The notes beneath the pieces are model-generated. The model ran no database searches. It worked only from the letters and a program-made list of their open reading frames with translations, and was not told the DNA's origin. 33,716 nt of DNA from positions 1-33,716 of the forward strand of contig DASTFB010000003.1 of the NCBI GenBank assembly GCA_035709005.1, written 5' to 3'. The stretch comes from Candidatus Methylomirabilota bacterium. GTDB lineage: Bacteria > Methylomirabilota > Methylomirabilia > Rokubacteriales > CSP1-6. Shown here one piece after another: positions 1 through 9,245 of this stretch (positions are counted from its first letter, which is position 1; each line of letters begins with the position of its first letter). The translations under genes were made by a program, and so were the position numbers.

Positions 1-6
1 GGCCCA

Positions 7-26
7 ACGCCCTGGCGCCAGGGCGT
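7..26. repeat. Perfect 20-base palindrome at the start of the first gene
   Basis: The ten bases ACGCCCTGGC at 7-16 are followed directly by their reverse complement at 17-26. The palindrome overlaps the GTG at 25. It has no loop, so it would serve better as a dimeric protein-binding site than as an RNA hairpin. It could instead be a terminator remnant of a gene to the left, which is not visible. Confidence 0.5.
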
Positions 27-708
27 GCGCGACGCTCGAGCTACCGTGGACGACGTTCTCGAGCGGCGGCAGCGAGGCCGGCGAGCCTGGGCACCTGAGG
101 AGCCCGAGCGCAGGCCCAGCCGGATCGTCGCCGTCACCGTCATCGCCCTGATCGTGCTGCTGACCGCGGTGTTCCTGAGCACGGAATTCTGGCCAGGAGG
201 TTTGTCCGCGCTCACCCGCTGGATCGCTCCGCCGGACAGGCAGGCCGTCGCCAGTCGTCCCGCCCTCGACCCGGTTCCCGTCCCCACCGAGCCTGCCGCC
301 CCCAGCGAGCCCGCCGCCGTGACAGAGGGTTCGTCGACGACGGACGCGACCGTCAGCACCGAGGCTGCACCCCCGGCGCCCGCCGCCCCGAGCGAGCCGG
401 CCGCTGCAAGCCTGCCGGCCGCCCCGGCCGCACCTGCTCCAGGAAGGCTCGAAGGCCCGGGCCGGTCCGGGATCCCGCCCCGGCCAGAGGAGCCAGCGAG
501 CACGCCCGGCCCAAGCACCAGCGTGGAGCGGATGGCGACGTTCCTGATCGGACGCGACGGCCCCGAGCGGGCCGTCCAAACGGCGCTCACCGTCGCCAGG
601 TTCTATCCAGCGAACACCGACGATTTCAAGTACTGGCACGGCGTCGCCGCCGCGATCCGCGGCTCGACGGCGCGGACAGGCGAGCGAGACGAGGGCGTCC
701 GACGCTGA
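25..708 (+). CDS. Hypothetical single-pass membrane protein with Pro/Ala-rich linker
   Basis: I do not recognise a family. The 227-residue product has a charged N-terminal segment of about 33 residues, one hydrophobic helix at about 34-52, then a long low-complexity stretch rich in Pro, Ala, Ser and Glu (about 65-165) containing repeated PSEPAA-like units. It ends in a more ordinary segment of about 50 residues with the string DDFKYWHGVAAAIRG. The layout suggests an inner-membrane anchor with the N-terminus inside and a flexible outside linker carrying a small C-terminal domain. The GTG at 25 is the most upstream start in the window, but the frame stays open to base 1, so the gene could begin outside. 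A GTG at 46 is an alternative. A perfect 20-base palindrome overlaps the first start. It converges on the thiamine-diphosphate enzyme gene, with 22 bases between the stops. Confidence 0.6.
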   Translation: MRDARATVDDVLERRQRGRRAWAPEEPERRPSRIVAVTVIALIVLLTAVFLSTEFWPGGLSALTRWIAPPDRQAVASRPALDPVPVPTEPAAPSEPAAVTEGSSTTDATVSTEAAPPAPAAPSEPAAASLPAAPAAPAPGRLEGPGRSGIPPRPEEPASTPGPSTSVERMATFLIGRDGPERAVQTALTVARFYPANTDDFKYWHGVAAAIRGSTARTGERDEGVRR

Positions 709-730
709 GAGGCCGTCCCTCGATGCTGAC

Positions 731-2350
731 TCAGAGCTCCCAGGGCGGCTCGATGGCCAGTGGCACCTCGATGAGCGTGGGACCGTCGGCGCGGAAGGCC
801 GCCTGAAGAGCGCCCGCGAGCGCGTCGACCCGGCTGACGCGCACGCCACGGGCGCCGAAGGCGTGAGCCAGAGCGAGGAAATCGGGGTTGGCCAGATCGG
901 CCTCGCCCCAGCGGCCGTAGAGTCGCTCCTGCAGCCACTTGATGGCGCCGTAGCGGTCGTCGTTCATGACGACGAAGGCGATCGGCAGCCGGTACTTCAC
1001 GGCGGTGGCCAGCTCACCGACCGAGAACATGAAGCCGCCGTCACCGACAACGCTAGCCACCGGCCGGCCCGGCCGGGCCACCTGCGCCCCGATCGCCGCA
1101 GGGACCGCATACCCGAGGACCGCCGTCCCGATCGGGTACAGAAACGTCCTCGGGAAGACAACAGGAAATCGCCATTCCATCCAGTAGTTGATACCCGTCT
1201 GATCATTGACGACTATACCGTCGCGTGGCACTGCTTCCCTGAGAGCGGCGATGAGGCCGGCCACCTCGTCGGTATAGGCCGGGCTCGCCGTCTGCCGGAG
1301 GGTGGCCAGTCGGCCCCGGTCCCAGCCGGCGCCGCCCGCACCGGCTCCCAGGGCGTCGACGAGCCTGCCCAGGCCGTCCCGGGCGTCGCCCACGATGGCG
1401 AGCTGCGGCTTGAACAGCTTGCCGATCACGCTCGGGTCGAGGTCGAGGTGGATGAGCGTCTGGCTCTCTGAGAAGGAGAGCTTCAGCAGCAGGCCCTGCG
1501 TCGAGCGCGCAGCGAAGCGGCAGCCCACGGCGAAGACGACATCGGCGGCGCGAATGGCGGGCTCGCTGGCGCGACCGTTGGGGAGCACGCTGAGCCACAG
1601 CGGATCGTCTTCGGCGATCGCCCCGCGGCCCATCACCGTGGTGATGACGGGAGCACCCAGTCGGCGGGCCAGCGCCACAAGCTCGTGCTCCGCGCCGCTG
1701 GCGATGACGCCGCCGCCAGCGATGATGAGCGGGCGCTCGGCTCGCCCGAGCCGGCGGGCAGCCTCCATGATGTCGTTGACGTGGCAGGGCGGCCGCCGCC
1801 CGCCCCGCGATGTCCGTTGCGCGCCTTCGCTGCGGGCCCCCAGCAGATCGTTGGGGATGGAAATCGCGATGGGGCCGGGACGGCCCGTGCGCAGCAGGTC
1901 GAAGGCGCCGGCGATCGTGGGGGCGATGTCGCCCGTGGCCTGGACGTTCTCGGCCATCCGGCACACCGGGCGAAAGCAGTCGATCTGGTTGGGGATCTCG
2001 TGGAGCGCGCCCACGTCGCGGCCGACGAGCGGCGCGGCCACGTCCGACATGATTAACAGAATTGGCACCGACCCCGAGTACGACTCGGCCAGCGCCGTCA
2101 GGGTGTTGGTGGCCCCGGGGCCCGTCGTCACCACGACGACGCCCACCTCGCCGGAGGCGCGAGCGTAGCCGTCGGCCATGAAGGCGGCGCCCTGTTCGTG
2201 GCGGGCCAGCACGTGGGCGATCTCGGATTGCCGGAGCAGGGCGTCGTAGACGGCGAGATTGTGGATGCCCGGAATCCCGAAGACGTGGCGAACGCCCTCG
2301 GCGCGCAGCGCCTCCACCACCCACTCCCCGCCCGAGCGCGCCGGGCCCAT
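731..2350 (-). CDS. Thiamine-diphosphate-dependent enzyme, acetolactate synthase-like large subunit
   Basis: The 539-residue product has the three-domain layout of the acetolactate synthase/2-oxoacid decarboxylase family. The N-terminal pyrimidine domain holds the cofactor-activating Glu52 in HEQGAAFMADGYAR, with GPGATNT just after. The C-terminal domain holds the diphosphate/Mg motif GDGG at 436-439 with the paired Asn463. The HEQG-type N-terminus resembles catabolic members such as 5-guanidino-2-oxopentanoate decarboxylase (AruI) as much as true acetolactate synthase; no regulatory small subunit lies next to it. Having Glu52 argues against glyoxylate carboligase, which lacks it. The ATG at 2350 shares one base with the stop of the upstream decarboxylase gene (TGATG), so the two are probably translationally coupled. 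An open frame runs further upstream but only antiparallel to or inside the neighbour. The substrate cannot be read from sequence. Confidence 0.88.
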   Translation of the reverse strand: MGPARSGGEWVVEALRAEGVRHVFGIPGIHNLAVYDALLRQSEIAHVLARHEQGAAFMADGYARASGEVGVVVVTTGPGATNTLTALAESYSGSVPILLIMSDVAAPLVGRDVGALHEIPNQIDCFRPVCRMAENVQATGDIAPTIAGAFDLLRTGRPGPIAISIPNDLLGARSEGAQRTSRGGRRPPCHVNDIMEAARRLGRAERPLIIAGGGVIASGAEHELVALARRLGAPVITTVMGRGAIAEDDPLWLSVLPNGRASEPAIRAADVVFAVGCRFAARSTQGLLLKLSFSESQTLIHLDLDPSVIGKLFKPQLAIVGDARDGLGRLVDALGAGAGGAGWDRGRLATLRQTASPAYTDEVAGLIAALREAVPRDGIVVNDQTGINYWMEWRFPVVFPRTFLYPIGTAVLGYAVPAAIGAQVARPGRPVASVVGDGGFMFSVGELATAVKYRLPIAFVVMNDDRYGAIKWLQERLYGRWGEADLANPDFLALAHAFGARGVRVSRVDALAGALQAAFRADGPTLIEVPLAIEPPWEL

Positions 2351-4014
2351 CAGCTGAGCGCACGCACGGCGCGGTCGATGGCTACATCGACCAGCGCCGG
2401 CCCGGCATGGCTCAGGCCTTGGCTGAGCGCGTCCTCCAGATCGCCGGGCTTGTCCACGCGCTCGGCGCGCACCCCCAGGGCTCGGGCCAACGCCACGTAA
2501 TCGACCTCCGGGTTGACGAGGTCCATGCCTGGATAGATGCCGCGCGCCGCCGACTCGAGCCCCAGGCTCAGCATGCCGGCCTTGAGGATCGCGTAGGAGG
2601 CGTTGTTGGCGACGACACAGGTGATGGGCAGGCGGTAGTGCGCCGCCGTCCACAGCGCCTGCGGCGCGTACATCAGCGAGCCGTCCCCCACCGTGACGAC
2701 CACCCGGCGGGAGGGCTCGGCGAGCTGGACACCGATTGCCGCGCCCATTCCCCAGCCCAGCGTACCGGTCTTGGATCCGAAGAACGAGCCCGGCGCCCGG
2801 AAGGGCAGATACCGGAGCACGAATGGCAGCGAGCTGGCCGACTCGTCGACGACGATGGCGTCGTCGGGAAGGAGGCGAGCGAGCGTCTGCATCAGATAGG
2901 CGGGCGAGATCGGCACTCGATCCGCCTCGGCGCTGGCGGCGGCGGCGATACGCGCCAGATGAGCCTGCCGGGCGGTCGCCAGCTCGCTGATCCGTCGGGC
3001 CGCCGCGGCGCGCTCGGCATCGGTCATGCGCTCGCCCAGCGCGGCGGCCAGCGCCTCCAGCGCCGACCGTGGATCGGCGATGAGCCCTTCGCTCACCGCG
3101 TAGCTGCGCCCGATGGCGCGCGCGTCGTCGTCGAGCTGCAGCACGGTGAGACCGCGCGGGAAGGGCGCGCCGGGCGCGTGCAGAAACCACGTGAAGACAT
3201 CAGCGCCCACGACCAGCGCCACGTCCGCGCCGGTCAGGGCCTTGCGCACCGCCGCCGGGGCCGGGGCCAGTCCTCCTCGCCAGAGCGAGTGGTCGCCGGG
3301 GAAGCTGGTCCGGCGGTAGATGGGCTCGCCGTGGACGCGGGCGCCCAGCTGCTCGGCCACGCGGACCAGCGCCGGCACGGCGCCCGCGCGAGCCACGCCG
3401 TCGCCGGCGATGATGGCCGGCGTCCCGGCCCGCCGCAGCGTATCGGCCCAGCGGACGACGGTGGTCGGGTCAGGACCGGGCCGCAACGGCGGGGCGGGAA
3501 CGTCGTCCGGATCCTCCACCGGCGCGCCCATCACATCCATGGGGAGGGACAGGAACACCGGCCCCGGGGGTGGGGCCGTCGCCAGCGCCAGAGCTCGACG
3601 CAGCGCTCCCGGCGCCTCCTCGGCCCGGCGCACTTCGTACGACCACTTGGTGAACTGCTCCGTCATCTGAACGAGGTCACCGGCCAGGATGGGGTCGTCG
3701 ATGAGAAGACGCGTGTCCTGCTGGCCGGCGGTCAGCACCAGCGGGGACCGGGACCGCGCCGCGTTGTGCAGCGCCGAGAGCGCGTTGGCGACGCCGGGCG
3801 CGACGTGGACATTGGCGACCCCTGCCCGCCCCGAGGCCTGGGCGTAGCCGTCGGCGGCGGCCACCGCCGTGGCCTCGTGCAGCCCCAGGACGTACTCGAG
3901 GCCGCTGCCGGGAAACGCGTCCAGAAAGGGCAGCTCCGTCGTTCCGGGATTGCCGAAGAGGTAACGCACTCCCGCCGAGCGGAGAGTGGTCATCAGCGCA
4001 GCCGCGGCGTTCAT
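2350..4014 (-). CDS. Benzoylformate decarboxylase-like thiamine-diphosphate enzyme
   Basis: The 554-residue product aligns by eye with benzoylformate decarboxylase (MdlC), which turns a 2-oxoacid into an aldehyde and CO2. Landmark positions match: GNPGTTELPF at 21-30, catalytic Glu47, His70 in NVHVAPG, a TAGQQ segment, KWSYE, and a His at 279 close to the second active-site His of MdlC. Residue 26 is Thr where MdlC has Ser. The diphosphate/Mg motif is GDGS at 443-446 with NN at 470-471. It is the first gene of a two-gene unit, coupled by a one-base overlap to a second thiamine-diphosphate enzyme. A TTGACA-type promoter lies just upstream, so the pair may be expressed apart from the preceding genes. 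The aromatic substrate of MdlC should not be assumed; a phenylpyruvate- or oxalyl-like substrate is possible. Confidence 0.85.
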   Translation of the reverse strand: MNAAAALMTTLRSAGVRYLFGNPGTTELPFLDAFPGSGLEYVLGLHEATAVAAADGYAQASGRAGVANVHVAPGVANALSALHNAARSRSPLVLTAGQQDTRLLIDDPILAGDLVQMTEQFTKWSYEVRRAEEAPGALRRALALATAPPPGPVFLSLPMDVMGAPVEDPDDVPAPPLRPGPDPTTVVRWADTLRRAGTPAIIAGDGVARAGAVPALVRVAEQLGARVHGEPIYRRTSFPGDHSLWRGGLAPAPAAVRKALTGADVALVVGADVFTWFLHAPGAPFPRGLTVLQLDDDARAIGRSYAVSEGLIADPRSALEALAAALGERMTDAERAAAARRISELATARQAHLARIAAAASAEADRVPISPAYLMQTLARLLPDDAIVVDESASSLPFVLRYLPFRAPGSFFGSKTGTLGWGMGAAIGVQLAEPSRRVVVTVGDGSLMYAPQALWTAAHYRLPITCVVANNASYAILKAGMLSLGLESAARGIYPGMDLVNPEVDYVALARALGVRAERVDKPGDLEDALSQGLSHAGPALVDVAIDRAVRALS

Positions 4015-4027
4015 GAGCCCGGCCGCG

Positions 4028-4057
4028 ACGGTACCGAGGCCGCGCCGGCCCTGTCAA
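4028..4057 (-). promoter_or_regulatory. Candidate sigma70 promoter for the two thiamine-diphosphate enzyme genes
   Basis: On the minus strand a perfect TTGACA (4052-4057) is followed after 18 bases by TACCGT (4028-4033, a 3/6 match to the -10 consensus). The start codon is 13 bases further on. The strong -35 stands out in this GC-rich gap of 61 bases. The weak -10 keeps confidence moderate. Confidence 0.4.
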
Positions 4058-4075
4058 CCGGACCACCCCGGCCCC

Positions 4076-4549
4076 TCACGCGGGCCGCCGCAGCAGCGCG
4101 TATTCGCGCCCGCCCAGCCGCAGGCGGCCGGTCCCGGTGTGCTCATCGTACTCCGCGAGGGCGAACAGCTGAAAGGCGGCGGCACGGCTGAAACGCGCCT
4201 CGAAGGCCCCGCCCTTCACCGGGCAGTACGGAATGTCGCCCGGGCCCAGGCGAAGCGCGGCCGGGTCGATGTCCGTCTCGGAGCCGTCGTTGAGGATGCC
4301 CCGCAGGCGGCCGCCCTGCGCTTCCACTCGCGTGACCACCCAGGGAACGTCGTCCACCTCGACGGGAATGCGGACCCGCGTCTGGATGAAGTACCCGTCG
4401 CCGTCCCGGCGGAGCGTGGCCCGGAGGTTGGCCAGGATCCCGGGATGAGTGATCTCCACATCGTCGTCGAACCAGTCGCCGTCGACGTCCACGCGCAAGC
4501 GAGGCAGCCTCCACTCGGCCGGCGGTCCGGCGGCGGCGGGCCCCGGCAT
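4076..4549 (-). CDS. DUF1285 family protein
   Basis: The 157-residue product fits the DUF1285 pattern: an opening DGDWFDDDVEITHP, then LRRDGDGYFIQT, then VEVDDVPWVV, and a region GDIPYCPVKGGAFEARFSR near the C-terminus. The family is of unknown function and is best known from Proteobacteria. The protein is predicted to be soluble, mainly beta, and has no signal peptide. The chosen ATG at 4549 shares one base with the stop of the Memo-family gene upstream (TGATG), arguing for coupled translation and perhaps a related role. A longer reading to 4597 would run inside the Memo gene and adds only low-complexity Arg/Ala residues. Confidence 0.75.
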   Translation of the reverse strand: MPGPAAAGPPAEWRLPRLRVDVDGDWFDDDVEITHPGILANLRATLRRDGDGYFIQTRVRIPVEVDDVPWVVTRVEAQGGRLRGILNDGSETDIDPAALRLGPGDIPYCPVKGGAFEARFSRAAAFQLFALAEYDEHTGTGRLRLGGREYALLRRPA

Positions 4550-5769
4550 CAGTACACCACGCTCGCGTGACTGACGACGCCTTGCGGGTCGGGCCACTGG
4601 CCGTAGTGGCGCAGGGCGCCGGCTCGGCCCCCCAGCACCCGCAAGACCGCGTAGATCGGGGACAGTCCGCAGATGCGCCGCCGATCACCGTCACGGGCCA
4701 CCGACTCGAAGAAGGCACCCGCATCGCCGGCCACGACGGACTCCAGCATCGCTCGATCCTCGCGCTCGATCCGCTCCCGCTCCGCCGCCGACACGGGCGC
4801 CGGGTCGCCGAAGCGCGGGCCGACGTGGGCCAGGTCCGCGCCGGCCACCAGGGCCACCCGACGCTTGCTGGTAACGATCGTCTGGATCAGCGCATCGAAG
4901 AAGCGGGGCACCGCGCCGTCCTGCTCCACGCCCTGCCCGCGGGCCAGCGCCTCGTGGGCGAAGCTCGCCAGGATAGGGACGATGGTGAAGTCGCGCCGCC
5001 CCGCATAGAGGTAGCGCAGGAACACCGCCTGGAACTCGATGGAGTGCTCCGTGCGGTGAGCCCCCTCCGAGGCGAAGCAGTCGGCGCCGGCGCGGGCGGC
5101 GAGCCGCTCCACGAAATCGCGATCCGCGACGGCGGGACCGAACGGCGTGTCGTAGTCCTTGTCGGTGAGGGCGAAGGGATCGGCCATGCCGGCGTGGCAG
5201 GTGCCGAAGACAATGAACAGATCGGCCTCGCAGCGCTCGGCGACGTCACGGTAGGCCCAGGCGTAGGCCGGCCCGCCGCGGTGATAGTCGATGTGCGGCG
5301 CGATGATCGCCACCAGGTCGTTCCCGCGGGGCGGAGGGATGGCGCCCGGGCCGGCCGGAGGCGCGAAGAAGCCGTCCATGGCCGAGCGCAACTCCGCGGC
5401 GTTCGCGGCGTAGGCTCCGCCGGCGTGGACCGCCGGCCTGGACGGGGAGGCGCGAAAGGCCGCGTCAATCGCGGCCCGCCGCTCCGTGAAGCGCGCGCTC
5501 TCCATGAAGCCGTGCTGGTCCAGCGTGGCGATCAAGTGCTCGAGGTCGGCGCGGGGGACGATGTCCCCGTGCCGGCGCGTCAGGTCGGCCTGGACGTCGA
5601 GCAGCGAGCGCCGGCCGTCGAAGAGGGCCACGATTTCGACGAGCGGCCACGGCAGCATGAGCACCGACTCGGTATAGCCGGCCGGGTCACGCAACACCAG
5701 AACGCGCCGCCCCTCGTGCTCCGCGGGGAAAGCCTCGACGGGCCGCAGACGCGGGACGGTGACGCTCAG
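4549..5769 (-). CDS. Memo-family protein (AmmeMemoRadiSam system protein B) with N-terminal domain
   Basis: The C-terminal two thirds is a Memo domain, with the conserved landmarks IIAPHIDYHRGG, FGTCHAGM, EHSIEFQ, VAGADLAHVG and CGLSPIYAVL. These include the His and Cys residues that line the metal-binding pocket in this family, which is related to non-haem-iron dioxygenases. The N-terminal ~130 residues (beginning RLRPVEAFP, with LFDGRRSLLDVQADLTRR) are the extra domain often seen on bacterial protein B. AMMECR1 and the radical SAM partner that usually complete the trio are not next to it, so the chemistry is unknown. The start is uncertain: no ATG, GTG or TTG precedes the conserved N-terminus without deep overlap into the GroES-like gene. 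I chose the CTG at 5769, one base past that gene's TAG stop. A GTG at 5697 would delete conserved residues. Confidence 0.8.
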   Translation of the reverse strand: MSVTVPRLRPVEAFPAEHEGRRVLVLRDPAGYTESVLMLPWPLVEIVALFDGRRSLLDVQADLTRRHGDIVPRADLEHLIATLDQHGFMESARFTERRAAIDAAFRASPSRPAVHAGGAYAANAAELRSAMDGFFAPPAGPGAIPPPRGNDLVAIIAPHIDYHRGGPAYAWAYRDVAERCEADLFIVFGTCHAGMADPFALTDKDYDTPFGPAVADRDFVERLAARAGADCFASEGAHRTEHSIEFQAVFLRYLYAGRRDFTIVPILASFAHEALARGQGVEQDGAVPRFFDALIQTIVTSKRRVALVAGADLAHVGPRFGDPAPVSAAERERIEREDRAMLESVVAGDAGAFFESVARDGDRRRICGLSPIYAVLRVLGGRAGALRHYGQWPDPQGVVSHASVVY

Positions 5770-5770
5770 G

Positions 5771-6073
5771 CTATTCGTGCGGGAAAGACAGGATGACGGC
5801 GTCGAGCCGGATGACCCGATACTCTTCACCGGCGACGTAGAAGTAGTGGCCCTCGACCTCCTCCGGACTCTCCTCGAAGGCCACGACCGTCTTGAGCGCG
5901 GGCATTTCCCGGAAAGCGCTGGCCCCCTCGTCGAATCCATCGCCACGGGCCACGACTTCACCGTAGCGGATCGGCGAGCCCTTCGGACAGTGCACGCGGA
6001 CATCGGCAGGCGCTTCAGGGAGCAGCCGAACCAGGAGGTTGATGCCGTAGACCTGGATCGGAATGTTCGTCAT
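5771..6073 (-). CDS. GroES-like (Cpn10) co-chaperonin family protein, no GroEL partner nearby
   Basis: The 100-residue product has the Cpn10 outline: an opening beta strand (INLLVRLLPE), a middle YGEVVARGDG turn, and a closing HYFYVAGEEYRVIRLDAVIL that matches the end of GroES (EYLI...DDILA). It is divergent in the region of the mobile loop that binds GroEL: where GroES has a Gly-rich GGIV-type stretch this protein has VRVHCPKGSP. That makes a canonical GroEL interaction doubtful. It stands alone, without groL, between a sodium:solute symporter and a Memo-family gene. The ATG at 6073 is preceded by a strong ribosome-binding site, GAGGAGG, four bases away. A TATGAT -10 candidate overlaps the end of the symporter gene. 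It could be a secondary GroES paralogue or a repurposed Cpn10 fold. Confidence 0.65.
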   Translation of the reverse strand: MTNIPIQVYGINLLVRLLPEAPADVRVHCPKGSPIRYGEVVARGDGFDEGASAFREMPALKTVVAFEESPEEVEGHYFYVAGEEYRVIRLDAVILSFPHE

Positions 6074-6105
6074 CGGCCTCCTCGCCAGGCGGAAAGGTTC
6101 TTTCA

Positions 6106-7856
<1,751 letters not shown>

Positions 7857-7860
<4 letters not shown>

Positions 7861-9245
7861 GGGGCCAGGCCCGGCGCGTCGAGCTGCCGGGGGAATTCGG
7901 GCGCCGCCAGCTCGCGCGGCTGCTGGTCCACCACCTCGAGCGGCGGGATCTCCCCGCCGGTGGCGGCCCCCAGGTCGCGGAACTTCCGCGCGGCCGGCAG
8001 CACACGCGTCTCCATCGACCCCACCGCCTGATTGAAGGCCTCGGTGGCACGTTTGAGCGCGCGGCCCACGTCGTCGAAGTGCTTGCCCATCGTGCGCAGC
8101 CGGTCGTAGAGCAGCCGGCCGAGCTCGCTGATGCGCTCGGCGTTCTCGGCGAGATGCTCCTGTCGCCAGCCGTAGGCGCCGGCGTGGAGCAGGCCGATCA
8201 GCGTGGCCGGTGAGGCCACCACGACCCGCCGGGCCATGCCGTCCTCCAGCAGCGCCGGGTCGACCTCGACCGCCGCGGACACGAACGTGTCGGCGGGAAT
8301 GAACATGACGACGAACTGAGCCGCCCCGCCGAACTCTTCCCAGTAGGCCTTGCCGGCGAGAAGCATCATGTGCTGGCGCAGCTGCTGGGCGTGTCTCAGC
8401 AGCGCGACCCGGCGCTCCTCGGGGCTGGAGGCGGCCACGGCGTCCAGGTAGGCGCTGAGCGGCACCTTGGCGTCGACGACGATCTGGCGGCCTCCGGGAA
8501 GGCGCACGATGAGGTCCGGGCGGACTCGACCGCCCTCGCCTTGCACGGTGACCTGCTCGACGTAGTCGCAGTTCTCCACCATCCCGGCTAGCTCGACGAC
8601 GCGGTGCAGGGTGATCTCGCCCCACCGCCCCCGGATCGACGGGCTCCGGAGCGCGCCCACCAGGTTGCCGGTCTCTCGCTGGAGGTCGGCGCTGCTGTCG
8701 GTCAGGGCCCGCAGCTGCTCCTCCAGGCTGCCGTAGGCGCGCTCGCGCTTGGTCTCGAGCTCGCGCAGCTCGCGCTCGTACCGGATCAGGGCCTCCTGCA
8801 GGGGCTTCACGAGGGTGTCGATGGCTTCCCGCCGGTGGTCGAACTGCGCGCCCACCGTCTCCTTCGCCTGCTCCATGAACGCCGCCGTGCTTTGTCTGAG
8901 GGCGTCCGCGCTCAGCGCCTTGAAGGTGTCCCCCAGCCGCTCCCGGGCCTCGGCCAGGAGCGCCTTCTGCTCCTCCAGGTTCTCGCGCGCCGCCTGCGAC
9001 CGGGTCTCCGCCTGGGCCCGGAGGGTCCGCTCGGTATCGAGGGTGGCCCGCACCTCTCCGAGCTCCAGCTCCCGCTGGGTGAGCTGCTTGCGCAGCTCGT
9101 CGCCCAGAGCCTCGGCGGCGGCGAGCCGCGTTCCCAGCGTTTCACGCTCGTGAAGCAGTCGCGACCGTCCGTGGATGCGAGTGACCAGCCAGCCGAGGCC
9201 GGCGCCCAGCGCCAGCCCTCCGACGAGCAGGAGCGTCTCAGGCAC
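7857..9245 (-). CDS. rmuC: DNA recombination protein RmuC
   Basis: The 462-residue product begins with a hydrophobic helix at about 4-22, then a long heptad-rich coiled coil (about 28-195), then the RmuC nuclease-like domain (about 200-430). The signature stretch RGRWGEITLHRVVELAGM and the core IVVDAKVPLSAYL carry the Asp and Lys expected of a PD-(D/E)XK-type fold. RmuC limits inversions at short inverted repeats in E. coli; its biochemistry is not settled. The GTG at 9245 overlaps the end of the TIGR02757 gene by eight bases. Its place after a possible DNA glycosylase-like gene fits a small DNA-maintenance pair at the head of a longer operon. Confidence 0.93.

Noticed and set aside
731-2350. 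Glyoxylate carboligase to follow the glycolate oxidase
   Set aside because: Glyoxylate carboligase lacks the cofactor-activating Glu, which is present here as Glu52, and the gene is far from glcDEF in another series.
2407-4191. A 594-codon plus-strand open frame opposite the benzoylformate decarboxylase-like gene
   Set aside because: It is composition-driven shadow reading; the minus-strand gene has exact active-site residues.
4549-5769. A complete AmmeMemoRadiSam system
   Set aside because: Only the Memo (protein B) member is present. The radical SAM gene at 31089-32792 is 25 kb away and of a different B12-binding type, and no AMMECR1 gene is seen.
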